From: Auriscalpium vulgare | Taxonomy: Eukaryota; Basidiomycota; Agaricomycetes; Russulales; Auriscalpiaceae | DNA length: 64,000 nt | NCBI GenBank assembly: GCA_019915015.1 | Contig: JAHBBC010000004.1 | Coordinates: 806,001 to 870,000 of the forward strand | Direction of reading: 5' to 3' | Part shown: positions 10,291-19,888 of the stretch, piece by piece | Layout of the letters: every line of letters starts with the position of its first letter | Position numbering within the stretch: position 1 is the first letter of the stretch | Notes under the pieces: model-generated | Told to the model about the DNA's origin: nothing | The model's database searches: none | What the model saw: only the letters and a program-made list of their open reading frames with translations | Translations under genes and position numbers: made by a program

Positions 10291-10310
10291 CCGCTTCCGC
10301 ACGGTTCCTA

Positions 10311-10348
10311 GCAACTGGGGACAGTTGCAGTTTCAGTTGGGGGGAGAA
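10311..10348 (+). repeat. Hairpin plus polypurine tract, copy 2 (before probable 3' LTR)
   Basis: A 7-bp stem GCAACTG / CAGTTGC closes a GGGA loop (10311-10328), followed by TTTCAGTTGGGGGGAG and purine run 10339-10348. Relative to copy 1 the third stem pair changes from G-C to A-T on both sides, so the structure rather than the sequence is conserved. Position immediately before a TG-starting segment is as expected for the 3' polypurine tract. Confidence 0.7.
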
Positions 10349-10349
10349 A

Positions 10350-11300
10350 TGATAGGTTCAGGCCGCGGGCAAGCGTGTAGCGAGACGTCGCGAGACGGGG
10401 AAGCAGCATGCGAGGCGCAGGGTCGCGGGAGCGGGGGTGATGGGAACGTGGTCCGGCGACCCAGGAGCAACCGGGACTGGCGACGGAACGGATCACCGGA
10501 ACGGGCTAGATCGGGAGGGCTTAGCGACGTAGGTAGAGCCACTACTTAGGGAGCTGCGCGAGACGTAGCAACCCAATCAACCTGTGGGCGGCGCAAGCCA
10601 CCCACACCCTTTACCTCACAGAAACTGTAGCCTGAGGCGCTACCAGACTTAGGAAGGAAGGACCCCACCGATGTGGGAACAGGTAGGCAGGCGGACAGGC
10701 AAGAGGGGGTGCGACGGCCCATAGGCGGACGCTTCGCACACGGGTGCGAAGCACTCGGAGGAGGATCCCGTAGAGGGCATCCCCAGGCAGGTGAGTGTTT
10801 AGTTTGGTGTTTAGGCGGTAGGAGGTGGCCCCGCACGACCGCGGGGAGGGCACGAAGCGCGACAGCGACACGAACACCTCCCCCCCTCGGCAAGACTAGT
10901 CACCCGGACTGGATCGCGACGTATAGGAGGCAGTGTTGGTGGTTGTTGTCCTGTGAGGCACTCGCCGCACGCCCCGCTAGGGTCCGTCCCGGGTGATAGC
11001 GTATCACCGCGGCGGCGAGAAACGAGGACGGGCAGCGGTGAGGGAATGAACACGGGTAACGGTGAGGGAACAAACACGTCGGGCGTCGGTGAGGGAACGA
11101 ACACGCCGGTCAGCGGTGAGGGAACGAACACGGGCAGAGAGTACGGGCTGAGTGCGGGCTCATCCTGGCCAGGCCGTGGACGGTTGAACGAGTGTCGACA
11201 GCGCGAAGGGTGCGCTTTGGTGGAACGGTGTCGGTGTCGCGGTGCTGTAGCGTGGCGTCGCGACTACTCGTTAACAGGACGAGGTCATATAGGTACTTAC
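10350..11300 (+). repeat. Probable 3' LTR (limits uncertain)
   Basis: The segment starts TGATAGG directly after the polypurine tract, as an LTR should, and has no coding frame of note. A plausible end is the TTACA near 11300. The 5' LTR is outside the window, so no pairwise check was possible. Confidence 0.4.
11036..11137 (+). repeat. Four-copy minisatellite inside probable LTR
   Basis: The motif CGGTGAGGGAAnnAACACG starts at 11036, 11060, 11087 and 11114 (spacing 24, 27, 27), with a variable linker between copies. Confidence 0.8.
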
Positions 11301-12329
11301 ACTAGCTTTTAGAGAGCCATTGCTGAGTATGGCAGTACGATTCCGACTGAATAGGCACCGAGAGAAGATTTAACCTGTTGCGCACAATGAGGGACACCTG
11401 CCACTGGGTGCTTACGGCCTTCTCGTTCACGGCCAGAGTCACTGCTTGGTCCCGGGTCCGCGCCGGAGACTCGGACGTGTTCAAGCGGGAGACCTCAAAT
11501 ACTGGTCATTGTATGGACTATGATTTTGCAGAATTTGTTGTACTTATTTTATATGTATGTACTTCACAAGTCTATACGAAGAAGTAGCATTTACTGCTGA
11601 GCAGCTATTCACAGGTGGCGCCTGGTTAGACACACTCCAAGCAAATAGCTGCCAAACAAGACTCGCAGTGTATTGAGGATGAGGGTGGCTGTGCATTGGC
11701 GAATGCGCAGGCTGGCGAGCGAGGGGCGGTAGTGAAGGCCCGCGGCACTTTGCGGCACGTCGGACGACGAGGGCGAGGCGCGGCGTGCAGGTGCGGCGTG
11801 CGGGGCTGGTGGATGACTTGTCGGGCATCGTGCTCGCAAGTGGCAATGACGGTGTGCGGCGTGCGGACACTGTGTGTTGGGTGACTCAAGGTCATCGTGC
11901 GGGGTTGACGAGGTGCGTGTTGATAGACACAAAGAGCAACGTGCCTGTGGCGTCCAAGGTGGAGGCTGGAGTGTTCGAGCGCCGCGGGTGAATGAAGGAT
12001 GAGCTGACGGGGGCGAGGGGTGATCATGAGACGTGCGCCAGATCTCTGACGAGCTGCTAAACTTACTGCGGTACTGTCACTCTGCGAGTCGGGGCCGGGA
12101 AGACGCTGGGGGGCGCGGAATGTCGATGTTGGATGGTTGTCGCGCCGGGCTGGGCGGTAGGTAACAAGGCGCACGAAGGGCGGAAGGGTAGGGATGACGA
12201 GCGCGGGGGTGACGTGGCGTGGAACTGGGTGCGAGTACGGAAGGGTGCGCATTGGCAACTTGGCGTAAGGGAAGGGTGGAATAGCTGCGCGTGCGAGTGA
12301 TGTGGCATGTACAGCGTCTGCTGCACCGT
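11301..12329. other. No gene seen downstream of retroelement
   Basis: Short frames only. A TATATGTATGTA stretch occurs near 11551. The right part probably holds the eroded 3' end of the DUF2009 pseudogene, but no recognisable residues were found there. Confidence 0.4.
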
Positions 12330-13105
12330 GTCCTTGGACAGGTCCGCCGACACCCAACATGAAGAGAGCGTCTCGATCGCGCGCTCCTTCGCCTTGATGT
12401 TGCGCTGGATCTCGCATTGGCCGCGGTTGATCGTGGTGAGTTCCTGCGTCGCGACAATGATGAGCGGGAGTCGCGCAGCATGTCCAGCGCTCCGTGCGCG
12501 TTGAGGAGCGTGTAGACGGTGTTGATGGGGGCGACGCAAGAGAAACCGAGGATGTCCTTGACTTCTGGTGTTTGACTGTCCTACGGCGCGCGTCAATATC
12601 GTCGGCCCGTACGAGACTGTCAATGTAGACGCACCTGCAGCAGGTATATGAGCTTCCCATATGTAATACGCATCTTGTCCGGGTTCGTGATCTTGTAGCG
12701 CCGCCCTAGCTCGAATATCCATTGATAGAACTCCTCGTTCCCCTGGACGTCGCGCTCCGCAAACAGCTCTTGGCCCTGCTTGTAGTCTGCCGCGAGCATA
12801 AGCCCCGACAGAATTGCGCACAGCTCGCGAATCTGGTACACGACGCGCTTCGCCTTGCTCAGCCCGAGTCCGATGGTGTCGATCTTGTCTGGGTACTCGG
12901 ACACCTGGAGTGCCGCATCGAGCAGCCGCAGGAACTTGCGCTCACTGAGGGTGAGGTGCGTCGGGATGTACTGCGCGCGGTGGACGAACCACCCGCCCGG
13001 GTCCGTGCCGATCTCGGGCTGCGAGATGAGCTCAAGGTTGGGACGGGGGGCCGGCGCCTTCACGATGAGCAAGTCGAGCTTTTCGGTTCTCGTCTCAAGC
13101 CGCAA
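12330..13105 (-). pseudogene. DUF2009-family protein, truncated and frameshifted
   Basis: Exon 1 (13105-12635) encodes IPTHLTLSERKFLRLLDAAL, then AILSGLMLAADYKQGQELF and MRITYGKLIYLLQ, which match my memory of the DUF2009 consensus. A 54-nt intron (12634-12581) follows in phase 0, then VKDILGFSCVAPINTVYTLL. One base is missing after LRDS near 12480, so the next block (LIIVATQELTTINRGQ and IQRNIKAKERAIETLSS) is in another frame. The family's C-terminal half is not recognisable. DUF2009 is of unknown function, found in fungi and plants. The upstream limit at 13105 is only the first in-frame codon. Confidence 0.8.
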
Positions 13106-13159
13106 ACACCCTAGTCGACTTGGGATCAGAAGATAAATCCCACAAGACGAACGAAGAAC

Positions 13160-14150
13160 TCACCCCCGTGTCCCGAGCATCCCGCAGGTCCGCATGTGTG
13201 TTGAACGAGCACGGGACTGTGCACGCGGCGTCACCGACAATGCGGCGCACATACGAGGGGAATACGCACTGCTGTAGAGGCAGGTGCCGAGAGAGTCATC
13301 CTCTTGGGCGGCGCTGATCTGCGCGCAGAGTGCCGCGATGGCGGTGGAGGAGTGCGTGGTGCCGGTGTCGATGATGGCCGCGGTGCTGTCCACGACCTGC
13401 TGGCCGTTGACAGAGATGCTGTCGAAGGTCGTCTGCCAGTACCTGTGCAGCGACCGCATAAGCATCAGCATCACGATCACGATTGCGTGGTGAAATACTG
13501 ACCGCCGTGGAGACGTCGACGGTGGTGAAGTCTCCGGAGTACAGCTGGTTGTTGACGCAGCCGATACCCACCGCGATGAGCAATTGGAAGAGCGGGTTGG
13601 TGTTGTAGTCCGAGAGCGACTGGAACGTCATGCCGAGCAGCCCATCCGCAGGGAACTGGGAGCTATCGAAGCCCGTAGAAAAGGTCTTCGCGGAGCCGAG
13701 GGTCTGACCCGTGGCCTGCAGCAGAAAACAATGCGTCAGATAGACTCTCAGCAAGCAAAGAGCTGCGAACGTACGGTCAAGCCAGCAATGGACACGGTGT
13801 CTGTGTACCGCTCGCCAGTGACAGACGATATGTGGAATTCCCGACACGCGCGGCCGCGGAGGACAGGGCGCGCGCTGTGCTGATTGCGCAGATGCATGAC
13901 GCGTCGTCCAACAGCGCGAGGTTTGTGAGCTCAGTGCGCGCAGGTGGGGAGGCTAGCGAGGAGCGCGTGCTGCGGGGGAAGGAGGCGCAGGGGTATCGAG
14001 TGCTGGAGCGTCGGGTGGAAGACGAAGCGCAGATGCGCGGCGAGAGTGGACGCGTCGACGAGCGGGTCGGACCCGTTGTCTGCGTCCAGCGAGGCTAGGC
14101 TAGAGCAGCGTAAGCTTGATTGCACAGCCAACTGCGCACTAGTATGACGC
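13160..14150 (-). pseudogene. Pepsin-type (A1) aspartic protease, decayed
   Basis: Recognisable blocks in order on the minus strand: a degraded first active-site region near 14080 (DADNGSDPLVDAST in place of D-T-G-S-S-D-L-W-V), YTDTVSIAGLT near 13800, ATGQTLGSAKTF and ADGLLGMTFQSLSDYN (13715-13503), LYSGDFTTVDV, then YWQTTFDSISVNG and the second active-site motif AIIDTGTT (13442 down). Introns 13774-13716 (59 nt) and 13502-13443 (60 nt) retain GT-AG ends, but the second junction is out of phase. Such proteases are normally secreted or vacuolar; this copy has lost the first catalytic loop and shows frame breaks, so it is not expected to work. Confidence 0.75.
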
Positions 14151-15170
14151 ACCAAATCCGACCCAAGCAGATGCAGGAGGGTGTCCCGCAGCCCGCTGGT
14201 TTGTCGCGCCCACCCCCGATGGTGCGCAGGGCGCCAATCATGGCTGTGCCGCAGAATGCTTGGTCGACGGCGCGCAGACTGCAGCAGTGCATGGTGATGC
14301 GCTGGGACTTAATGGCAGGTGCGCGAGACGTCGAGAGGATGGGATGTGGAGTGACGTGGACGCGAGTCGTGGGCGAGAGGGACAACTCGAAGGGGACGCG
14401 CGAGCTGTTGGCAAGGCATCGGCAGCGGGCCAAACAAGCGGGCCGGGTGTGGCCACCGGAAGACGCCGAAGGTGCGTCACAGAAAACTTCCCATCAGCTC
14501 GCTCTGCAATTTTGCAGCTGGTCACCAGTCTATCCATGGATAATAATTGCTGTAGGTGCTGAACAGAGCATAGACAAGGGACGGGACGTGTGCTGGTGCT
14601 GGTGGAAGTCAGGATGAATGAACCAAGTGTGAGATAGATTATTAGATAGAGTCGATGAGCAAATCCGAAAGGCAACGGCAATCAAACCGGGGATCAAACC
14701 GGCACCCGGCGACCATGACCGAATAGATGCAGGCACAACCCCGAAAAACCCCCTAGTAAACGATTCAACTTCGTAAACTCAGGGAATCGTAACTTGCCCT
14801 TCATGGTGTTTCCCTTCTTCCTGGACCTCTATCCAACCTCCGTTCCCTTCGTCCTGCTCCTCTATCCAAACTCTCTGCAAATTGCTCATCCGTCCGACTT
14901 GCGTGAGAGTGACGTGGCCTGCGCGACACGTCATTGCAGAGGGCGGGCTGCGGGCGACTGTGAAGTGAGTTGCGGGCGGGGTATCGCGAGTGAGTTTCGG
15001 GGGGTGGGTGAGTTGGTGAAGGTAAGACGAGGGAAGACGTCGACTTGACCGCGACGCAGTGATGTGACAAGGTGTGACAAATCATGCCAGCGCACATTGT
15101 GCGCGCCGACTTATAACCAAGTACTTGCGCTTCTGACCTTCGTGTATGTATGCTTGGTACGTTTTCATAC

Positions 15171-15195
15171 ATCAGCTCGATGCAATCGAGCTGAT
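15171..15195. repeat. Perfect 11-bp hairpin flanked by CATAC direct repeats
   Basis: ATCAGCTCGAT, loop GCA, then ATCGAGCTGAT. The 5-mer CATAC abuts it on both sides (15166-15170 and 15196-15200). Confidence 0.7.
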
Positions 15196-16104
15196 CATAC
15201 AATTCTCCAGCAGGCTTATGCACGGATGACGGTCCCGGGCATACGACAACGCGCACTGGACGAACTGCAAAGACGCGCGTTAGCAACTAAGTTGCGCACG
15301 CATGTGCAGCGGACGGGCGCAGAGTGCGCAAGGATGACGGGACGCGCGTCGATGTTGACAGTCTGAGAACAAGCAAGGTGCGCGGGCGTGCACGAACTCG
15401 CTGTGGGCCCACTTCAGAGCAGTGCCGGGGCGTACGCAACCAGGTAAGCAACCCACGTAGTCCCTTTCTCCTCCAACCTGAAGGTTCGTTCAGGGAACGG
15501 ATCACGCCCCACGCGCTCCTTCCCAAACACTGAGCCTCAGGTGAACGGTCACGAACCCAGGGGAGGTGCGTAAATGCATGTCGGCTCATAGTACAACAAT
15601 CCATATACCGCTCGCTCTCGTTCTCCGTGCCAGCCAACGCCATCCATCGGCACATAGCAACCGCTGCTATCTCGCCTTCGGGTGCGAACATTCGCCCTCA
15701 TCTTTGCCAGAGGCAAAGCGACGCAGACCAGGTCGATGCATCGCGGCGGCAAGCACACCACACAAATTAATTTCCAATTACATGGCCCATGCAGCGGGCG
15801 CATTTGGCGAGCTTAATGCAGCCGGAGTCCCTTCGCAGGGTGGTACGTTCAGCTCAACGCCCATTACGCCCCTCTCTAACATCTCGGTCAGCTACATCCC
15901 ACATTCCAGCCGCGCGTCGCGCAACTTGGACATGTATCTGAGCCTGCGCGTTCGTCTTATCCTCATGCATCGACCGTGCGTTTCGTGACTCGTACGAGCG
16001 CTCCCGCGCAGCGTTGAGCGCAAGCAGGACAACCTGATAGATTAATATATATACATGAGCTACTACTGTATTTTATTAAATAGCAGTTCGCGGATCTTGA
16101 TGGT

Positions 16105-16205
16105 GTATGCTCTGAAATCCTCTGAAATGACATATTTCAGCCGTTTTCAGAGCATTTCAGCCCTGTCGTATCATTTCAGGGGTGTTCAGGGCATTTCAGG
16201 GGCCC
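16105..16205. repeat. Cluster of TTTCAG/CTGAAA words
   Basis: At least six copies of TTTCAG or its complement fall within about 100 bases, in both orientations, immediately downstream of membrane-protein gene 1. Confidence 0.5.
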
Positions 16206-16245
16206 GATACAAGTACTGATGTATCATCCTACGAACATCCCAGAA

Positions 16246-18041
16246 TCAATCCATCACCGATCCGAGCACCGTCATCGCGAACTCTTCTGAATGCTGCGTG
16301 CCTTTGTCGTGTTCCGCATCCAGCGCGCCGTCAAAGTTCACGTGTATCCTGCCCATCGGCAGGCCCGTCGCCGCATCAGGGTCCGCCACGACCGTACCGT
16401 CGTCGCGATGCACGGTATGCGTGCGGCGGATACGCACTGCCGCGATTGGTGTGTGGATGCTCGTGTTTGTGACACTGCGCGCGAATCGTGCATATAGCGA
16501 GTGAGGAGGTGCGACGGCGGGACGAGTGGACACGCACTGAGCTTCAGCGAGGGACGTGTAGTTGGAGAGTCCCCTGTACATCCGTGTTGCGCCCAGAGAC
16601 AGGACTGCGACTGTTGTGTCGCCACGACGGGTGCGGGTGATGAGCTCGAGGCGTCGTTGTACGCATCGACGTATTCTTACCCATCGTCAACGGGGTCAAC
16701 TACAGCGCGCATCAGGCATCGAAGACAGGGTCGTCAATCGCAGTACGCACCAAGTTTATAGCATCTGGTTCCGCGAGCAGAACAATTAGCTTGTGACATC
16801 CAGGTCGTCCGGTGTACGTATACGTACCGTTGAGGTCCAAAGACAGAAGCACCTAGGAGCCCGCGTGCGGAGACGTATTAGCGTGCGTGCAGCATTGCTT
16901 CGTCGCGGAGGACACCCACCACATTAGGAATCTCACACAGCAAAGCCAAAGCGAGCCACATCAAACTCTGCGCCATCCATCAACACTCGAGAATATGCGC
17001 GCCGGACAAATCGTTTGCGCACCTGGTTCCACAGAAGGCCCCACATGCTTTGTGGACCTAGAAGCTTCATTGCACCGTACGGGCGATGTCGCATTATACC
17101 GGCAAGCATGATAATGAGCAGGCCCATGTCGGATGCGAGGACGCCTATGGCGTCGACCAAGCTGTTGTCCGTGTCCAAGGGTATGCAGCTGCCGGACACA
17201 GGTTTATATGTGACGTGGACCTGATGAATTCCAAGTGAATTACTCAGATGAGGAGACGTCTTGCGACTGACACTCACTTTTGCGATGTCTGATATTATTT
17301 TAGCATGCAAATATCGAGGGGATGGGAGCAGTGGACGTACGATGGATATTCAGTGCACTACTCCCAAGCCAAAGAGCGACTGCAAGTCCGCATATGTAGA
17401 CCCTACGTTCCCAGATTGCCACTCTGGCATAATCATCAGCAGGTCTGAGGTGGGCGGCCGATAAGGATATACGAGCTCACATCCGCACGACGATAATCAA
17501 CGAGGCGAGACCCTGGCTAGTATATCCAAATGTCTTCACAGACTCGTCAATATCCACTGCCACAGGCACATCGAGCGGTGAATCACTGACGTTGATTGCT
17601 ATATACCATGCCTAGGAAAGAGAACGTTAGCAGTGCGAGGAATCCAGGGCGGAAAATGGCACGCACTCGACAATTCGTGGCTCCAGGAGTGTCCCTCAAG
17701 CCTATCATGACGCACAAGTAGCATAGTACCGCTGTGAGCCTGCACCACAGGTATATCCAGATCGTCCATCGGTACGGTCGGCGCCCGAAGAGAACGGCGA
17801 GCTCGAAATGACATGTCGCAACGAACTCCCAGCTTTGGGGAGTAGTCGACACACGCGGTCAGCGAGATGATTATTCGGACCTGCTAGTGCCTACATAACA
17901 ATGCCCATCAAGATATGGATAAAGTTGATGAGTGCCGCTTTGCGAAAGAGTCAATGAAATAAGTGGTGTACTAAATTTAGAATCGAGAAAGTGCGCACAG
18001 AAGTCCTGGGCCACAGTGATGGGGTTTTTCCAGTTTTTCAT
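16246..18041 (-). CDS. Array gene 1: multi-pass membrane protein, 13 exons, 362 aa, intact
   Basis: Exons: 18041-17999, 17937-17895, 17832-17667, 17611-17591, 17533-17481, 17423-17341, 17288-17278, 17220-17023, 16967-16920, 16852-16828, 16764-16751, 16699-16681, 16610-16246. All junctions are GT-AG and the sum is 363 codons including the stop. The product starts MKNWKNP, then WEF-x3-CHFEL and RRPYRWTIWIY, about seven hydrophobic segments, a LASDMGLLIIMLAGIM helix, GATRMYRGLSNY after the last helix, and a cytosolic tail with VHRDDGTVVADPD. This is the layout of a large agaricomycete family of hypothetical seven-helix membrane proteins (DUF6533/6534-like in topology, but I cannot assign it). 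A receptor or sensor role is only a guess. It is the only unit whose tail frame is intact. Confidence 0.85.
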
Positions 18042-19888
18042 TGCAGGCAACCTTGGAGGTCCGCGCAGAGGTGGGTGTGGGTGAGCTAAAATAGGTGCCA
18101 TTGCTTGATTTAAGACCGATTGGACGCAAACGGCTGGGAACGTCGCACGGCATCCATCTCGTGACTTTGGCGTCGTTTCAACGCAGCATCTCATCACCTT
18201 CTCGTTGATATCACAGTGGCGCTAGTGTGGAAAGCAGTTGGGACACGCTGCACAGAATTCACAAGACGCCCACGAGGGTTCTGTTCAGAGGTGCCGCGTT
18301 TGTGCCGGCCGGGGAACGAGGACTCGGCCAAGCGGAAGGGGTAGACACGGCTGTGCTTGCAATGAGGTTCATCAGGTTCGAGCGATCGAAGGGAAGTTCG
18401 CGTTCATAGTAGTTCTCTGCATCAACCACGGGAGCGGATTTCCAGCGCCCTGAGACCATGACAAGAATAGCCATCCAATGAATCTGCTCACAGTATCAGT
18501 CCGTTGCCATATCGCCCAGTCATCAGATCCGTACATATTACTGTGTGGACTATTCCAAAGCGGCAAGGTAAGCAACTGAAAGCCCGAAGCTATGAGACGA
18601 GAATGCTCCTCAAGAACGGCCAATATCGTACCTTTTCAGCTCCCCTGCAGACTGCTCAGGGTGCTCGGAAGTCAGTACGACATGCCCAGTCCCGAAAGAA
18701 TTCCGCACGCACAGCACGGGCTCATATTCTCCCAGCATCGCTAGTGCACCTGACGCTCGGGCACTGTTTATGGATCCCGCCAGAACCATCGCGGGCTTCG
18801 CAAGGCGTGCCCGCGGCGTGGTCCTCGTGCGCCCCGCGCCTAGCATTGCGGGTCCGGCGTTCGTGTGCTGTGTGTTGTGTGTTGTGACGGGCACCCATTC
18901 TGGACAGTTCGCGTCCGCCGTGTCTTTGCTGCACCACGCGCCCAGCCACCGCCACCGCCAGCACCACCAACACCCGTCGTTGTTGGCTTTGTCGACGACC
19001 GCAACCGCAAAGTTAACGAGTGGGCTCCCGTAGAGTCATACGCCCGAGAAATTTCGAAGAGCACGAAAGAGGGGGCGGTAGGGAAGGGGGCGATGTCACT
19101 GAGCAGGACGCACGAGCATGAATGATTTGGCGCGCAATATGCATGCTCACCGGCTAAATCCACCGGAAAAACCTCCTGCACATCTGTCCCTACTTCGACA
19201 CTATAGCTGCCACTCTGCTGTCGGATGTGCATGGCTGCCAGGCGTGGCGACGTTGATCATGGAGCATGGTACAGGCAGGCTACTTACTCGACAAGGACAT
19301 GCGGGTGCGAGAGAGGTGCCACAAGTCGTTATCGAGGCCATCGGACTGCGAGAGCCCGGAAGTCGAGGGAGGTGGTGGTGGTAAACCCGTTGGATAAAGG
19401 CTGGATGACGAAGATGAATCGGAGTTACTACCAGAGCAGGCGTGAGAACTTGGTGGTGGCCGGGAGGCCCGGAGTGACGGTCACGTTGCTCAGCTTCGTA
19501 TTCAATCATTCCGAGTCCTCGCCCTCGTCCACGCCCCAATCTTTAGCGGCACACAATACTCGTATAGTCCCGAGCGTGCCACAGAACCTTCGCCCATGTG
19601 GGGCCCGATGCAGTTGGGCTATGCGATGCGCTGCTGGTGGGACTCACGATGTACAGAAAGTAGGCCGTCATTTCTCGGCCACTTTGCCGATAAACGGCAC
19701 CCCAAGCCGTCGCGCGACGGCAGGTAGATTATTGCAGATGATTTTCCTCCGCTCCGTCGGCTTGCGCCGTGTGTAAATATACCCGAGCCCGAATCTCGAT
19801 CTCCCATACGGCGCGACTTTTCTACTGTACAGTTACATAGAAATCCGGACTCGAACCTCGTATGTATCATCCTAGCGACATCCTAGAA
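18042..19888. other. Spacer between array units 1 and 2
   Basis: Holds the 5' flank of gene 1, including a region (about 18190-18500) repeated in the flank of unit 2 near 21730-22050, and a dispersed repeat at 18718-18766. No convincing gene; the frame at 18865-19125 is proline-rich and unrecognised. Confidence 0.45.
18718..18766 (+). repeat. Dispersed short repeat, copy 1
   Basis: Core CCCAGCATCGCTAGTGCACC followed by TGACGCTCGGGCACTG; related copies lie at 22262, 23111, 31381, 51181 and 52921. Confidence 0.55.

Larger units (their letters stand above)
1..11300 (+). mobile_element. Ty3/gypsy LTR retrotransposon, 5' end outside the window
   Basis: The order Gag-protease, reverse transcriptase, RNase H, integrase on the plus strand is that of Ty3/gypsy elements. 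The coding frame is already open at base 1, so the 5' LTR and primer-binding site lie upstream of the window. The 3' limit is uncertain: a polypurine tract at 10339-10348 precedes a probable LTR that may run to about 11300. Three antisense genes lie between pol and that LTR. The hexamer TCGCGA is strongly enriched in both the pol half and the antisense half and becomes rare after 11.3 kb, which supports treating the whole interval as one unit. Without both LTRs the boundary cannot be proven. Confidence 0.75.
14151..16245. other. Gene-poor stretch before tandem array
   Basis: No frame was convincing. It contains the perfect hairpin at 15171-15195 and a cluster of TTTCAG/CTGAAA words at 16105-16205 next to the 3' end of array unit 1. 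Confidence 0.4.

Noticed and set aside
12063..12821. 252-codon minus-strand frame over the DUF2009 region
   Set aside because: Only its middle block is family sequence; the rest is other-frame translation of the broken gene.
14680..14735. tRNA-like B-box word on the minus strand (GGTTTGATCCC)
   Set aside because: No A box, no acceptor pairing and the T-stem does not form properly.
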